From positions 62,476,503 through 62,540,502 of the forward strand of contig CM055100.1 of NCBI GenBank assembly GCA_029204225.1: a stretch of DNA of 64,000 nt, written 5' to 3'. How positions within the stretch are numbered: position 1 is the first letter of the stretch; each line of letters starts with the position of its first letter. Source of the stretch: Diphasiastrum complanatum. Taxonomy: Eukaryota; Streptophyta; Lycopodiopsida; Lycopodiales; Lycopodiaceae. The position numbers and the translations under genes were made by a program. Shown here in pieces: positions 63,465 through 64,000 of the stretch. The notes under the pieces are model-generated. The model had not been told where the DNA came from. It was given only the letters and a program-made list of their open reading frames with translations, and searched no databases.

Positions 63465-64000
63465 CTACAGTCACAAATATTGCAGACTATGAGGAAATCT
63501 TTCTTAACAAAAGAAGAAACACAACAAATCCAAATAGCATCTGAACAATAAAATAAATCACATTTTTTTAAAGCTCCATATAGATAGTTATTTAAGACAG
63601 TTTCCTGATTCTATGTGTTTTCTACACAACAACCAGTCACCTGTACTACCTGTTTAATGTTTTTTACAAAGAATCAGTCATCTATTTCTCATTGGACCAC
63701 AGACAAATTCAATTTAAGGAGACCCCTTAATATGATCCAAGTTGTGAAGAATGAGGTTTAAATCATAGTTGCACTGCGTTTCTGAAACACGTTTCGGAAA
63801 TTTTTGAAAAAATTCCAGAAACGTTTTTTTTTTTTTTTTTTTGGGTTTTTTTTTGGGGCAATATGGGTATCAGATGAAAGCTCTAACTAAGAGCATAATT
63901 ATTGTGTAATTTGCCGACTATTTCGGGTGCAGGATGGTCCAATTCAGGTGCATTAATCCATGTTGGGTTCTGTGAAGGATAAAAATTCAAAACTAACCTC
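63465..64000 (-). other. RDR upstream intron with palindromic segment and T-tract
   Basis: No further RDR exon could be recognised up to the window edge. At 63776-63856, GAAAC/GTTTC words are iterated in both orientations (CGTTTCTGAAACACGTTTC) and followed by a T-run of about 18, similar in design to the segments at 35150 and 60717. Confidence 0.55.

Overview
The window is nuclear DNA of a flowering plant. The evidence is one intact, spliced gene for cytosolic ribosomal protein eS4 (RPS4), the C-terminal half of a spliced RNA-dependent RNA polymerase of the plant RDR3/4/5 type, and a background of nested, decayed plant Ty1/copia and Ty3/gypsy retrotransposons with CACTA-type DNA transposon remains and long (GA)n/(CT)n microsatellites. 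I cannot name the species. No bacterial or organellar genes, tRNAs, rRNAs or CRISPR arrays were seen.

Layout. 1-3.5 kb: 3'-truncated copia element on the minus strand with a primer-binding-site match. 3.5-8.7 kb: no genes; a (GA)n tract at 5.5 kb, and a 1.1-kb cluster of ATCCAC/GTGGAT palindromes at 6.94-8.06 kb that starts with a CACTA-like terminus. 8.7-16.1 kb: plus-strand mosaic of copia gag-protease, gypsy RT, gypsy gag-protease, an integrase tail, an unrecognised gene-like unit ('ORF X' copy 1) and a copia RT start. 16.1-20.8 kb: the best-preserved element, a minus-strand copia polyprotein with one frameshift and a probable 3' LTR. 20.8-26.4 kb: minus-strand mirror of the earlier mosaic (ORF X copy 2, gypsy RT, copia gag with an exact PBS). 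26.4-33.6 kb: LTR fragments, a (CT)n tract and otherwise featureless DNA.

33.6-38.3 kb: RPS4 (minus, five coding exons) with telo-box and site II promoter motifs. 38.3-45.4 kb: a palindrome cluster, a pair of about 770-bp direct repeats (LTRs) flanking copia gag/integrase and RNase H pieces, then gypsy gag-protease. 45.4-46.84 kb: internally deleted CACTA transposon (DUF4218 fragment plus palindromic subterminal-type array) abutting a copia RT. 46.8-51.3 kb: copia fragment fused to a long gypsy gag-protease-RT remnant. 51.5-56.6 kb: (CT)n, copia RT/RNase H fragment, an extraordinarily TAG-rich tract, and another gypsy remnant. 57.2-64 kb: RDR gene on the minus strand, running off the right edge.

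The two host genes share a strand and are separated by about 19 kb of transposon debris. eS4 serves the 40S ribosomal subunit; the RDR family makes double-stranded RNA for silencing, although the role of the RDR3/4/5 branch is poorly known. The most interesting items are ORF X (two diverged copies with a conserved promoter-like upstream region), the L-for-F change in the RDR catalytic motif, and several unrelated clusters of 'word plus reverse-complement word' palindromes.
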